A DNA stretch of 64,000 nt from Rhodospirillales bacterium. Its GTDB lineage: Bacteria > Pseudomonadota > Alphaproteobacteria > Reyranellales > Reyranellaceae. The notes under the pieces are model-generated. The model was not told the origin of the DNA. It ran no database searches and saw only the letters and a list, made by a program, of their open reading frames with translations. Location: positions 2,818,501-2,882,500 of the forward strand of contig CP064988.1 in NCBI GenBank assembly GCA_016699855.1. Reading direction: 5' to 3'. Position 1 is the first letter of the stretch. Each line of letters begins with the position of its first letter. The position numbers were made by a program, and so were the translations under genes. Below, in pieces: positions 63,112 through 64,000 of the stretch.

Positions 63112-64000
63112 ATGGGTGTCGTGAATGTCACCCGGCGCGGCTTGTTCAGGATGACCGGAGCCGCCGTCGGCGCTTCGACCCTGACCGCGCTGGGATTCTC
63201 GCCCGCCGGGGCGCAGGGCGCGGTGCGCGCCTTCAAGCTCGAACGCACATCCGAGACCCGCAACACCTGCCCGTACTGCTCGGTCGGTTGCGGCGTCATC
63301 ATGTATTCGACCGGAGACCGGGCGAAGAACGTGAAGGGCGCCATCGTCCACATCGAGGGCGATCCCGACCATCCGACCAACCGCGGCACGCTGTGCCCGA
63401 AGGGCGCGGGCCTGCTCGACTTCATCAACGCCAAGACCCGCCTGCAGTACCCCGAGTACCGCGCGCCGGGGTCGAAGGAATGGAAGCGCATCGGCTGGGA
63501 CGAGGCGATCGACAAGGTCGCGCGCCACGTCAAGGCCGACCGCGACGCCAACTTCGTCGCCAAGAACGCCGACGGCCAGACGGTGAACCGCTGGACGACC
63601 ACCGGCTTCCTGGCGGCGTCGGCGACCACCAACGAGACGGCGTGGGCGACGTACAAGACAGTCCGCTCGATGGGGATGCTGGTCTTCGATAATCAAGCGA
63701 GGGTTTGACACGGTCCGACGGTGTCCAGTTTGGGCCCGACTTTCGGACGCGGCGCGATGACGAACCTCTGGGCGGATATCAAGAACACCGACCTGGTGGT
63801 GATCATGGGCGGCAACGCCGCCGAGGCCCATCCCTGCGGCTTCAAGTGGGTGACGGAGGCCAAGCACAACAAGGGCGCCAAGCTGATCGTCGTCGATCCG
63901 CGCTTCACGCGCTCGGCGGCGATGTCGGACCTGTTCATCCAGATCCGGCCGGGCAGCGACATCGCGTTCCTGGGCGGCGTCATCAAGTACCTGCTGGACA
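63112..64000 (+). CDS. fdnG: Formate dehydrogenase alpha subunit (selenoprotein), N-terminal part
   Basis: Molybdopterin/[4Fe-4S] formate dehydrogenase catalytic subunit, truncated by the window end. It starts at an ATG at 63112 with GAGGGAG upstream and has a Tat signal (TRRGLFRMTGAAVGAS). The 4Fe-4S motif is TRNTCPYCSVGCGVIMYS, then DPDHPTNRGTLCPKGAGLLD. The in-frame TGA at 63706 stands where selenocysteine binds Mo (FDNQARV-Sec-HGPTVSSLGPTFGRGAMTN), and the frame stays open and conserved to the end (TNLWADIKNTDLVVIMGGNAAEAHPCGFKWV). So the TGA is a Sec codon. The FdnG/FdoG group is the closest match. Confidence 0.93.
63706..63748 (+). promoter_or_regulatory. Bacterial SECIS element with selenocysteine UGA
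   Basis: UGA (63706-63708) is followed by a folded hairpin. The lower stem is GUCCGA (63713-63718) with UCGGAC (63743-63748), then CGG with CCG. A single bulged U at 63722 comes next. The upper stem GUCCA/UGGGC has apical loop GUU (63728-63730). Counting U of UGA as 1, the bulge is U17 and the loop residues are G23 and U24. These are the positions that matter for SelB binding in E. coli fdhF. Confidence 0.9.

Noticed and set aside
63708..63720. Formate dehydrogenase as a pseudogene or frameshift at the TGA
   Set aside because: The same reading frame continues with conserved family sequence on both sides, the TGA is at the known Sec position and a SECIS fold follows. That is a selenoprotein, not decay.

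Overview
This window is a very GC-rich (about 70% by eye), gene-dense bacterial chromosome segment. The clustered irr/fabA/fabB/fabI block, a Fur-family Irr regulator with a His triplet, an iron-control-element-like site, DUF1127 and RSP_7527-like small proteins, TTT (Bug) and TakP-type TRAP solute receptors all point to an Alphaproteobacterium, most likely near Rhodospirillales/Hyphomicrobiales (Reyranella-like gene content). That placement is inference; no 16S rRNA or tRNA gene is present. No CRISPR array, prophage or transposase gene was seen.

Layout. 1-6.8 kb: LysM protein, then truB-rpsO-pnp (translation/RNA turnover) and cysK-moeB-DsrE-like (sulfur chemistry). 7-12.7 kb (minus): msrA, MAPEG, a fumarase/PcaB-type lyase, a VOC protein and the unsaturated-fatty-acid genes fabI-fabB-fabA. 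12.8-15.8 kb (plus): irr, then an iron-box-preceded rubrerythrin followed by a two-cluster Fe-S protein and DUF3501. 15.8-21.4 kb (minus): lutA-lutB-lutC lactate oxidation genes, a methyltransferase and two amino-acid-type solute receptors. 21.5-26.6 kb (minus): mltA, Tim44-like, a membrane adenylate cyclase, a methyltransferase, a metallo-beta-lactamase-fold hydrolase. 26.9-35.9 kb: hspQ and an accessory aromatic/organic-acid region (FAD monooxygenase, GST, MetE-like, gentisate dioxygenase, two Bug receptors, class I amidotransferase hydrolase). 36.4-40 kb: secB and leuC-leuD. 40-46.5 kb: accessory genes (OYE, DsbA-like isomerase, SDR/HxlR divergent pair, amidase). 46.8-53.9 kb: IlvD/Edd dehydratase, LpxR, a kinase with a giant coiled coil, two nitroreductases. 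54-61.1 kb: two complete TRAP permease pairs and two TakP-type receptors. 61.3-64 kb: an SDR, two small proteins and the start of a selenocysteine formate dehydrogenase that runs off the window.

Points to note. (a) The in-frame TGA at 63706 in the formate dehydrogenase gene is a selenocysteine codon with a well-formed SECIS hairpin, not a stop. (b) At least six genes (msrA, fabB, lutA, the FAD monooxygenase, an SDR and a small secreted protein) need frameshifts to be read through; since fabB and fabA lie in a conserved operon, indel errors in the assembly are the most economical explanation. (c) Intergenic gaps between 28.8 and 46.8 kb are filled with several families of long palindromic repeats. 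(d) Several perfect palindromes in divergent promoter regions (12736, 37130, 44107) and an Irr-type box at 13244 are good operator candidates.
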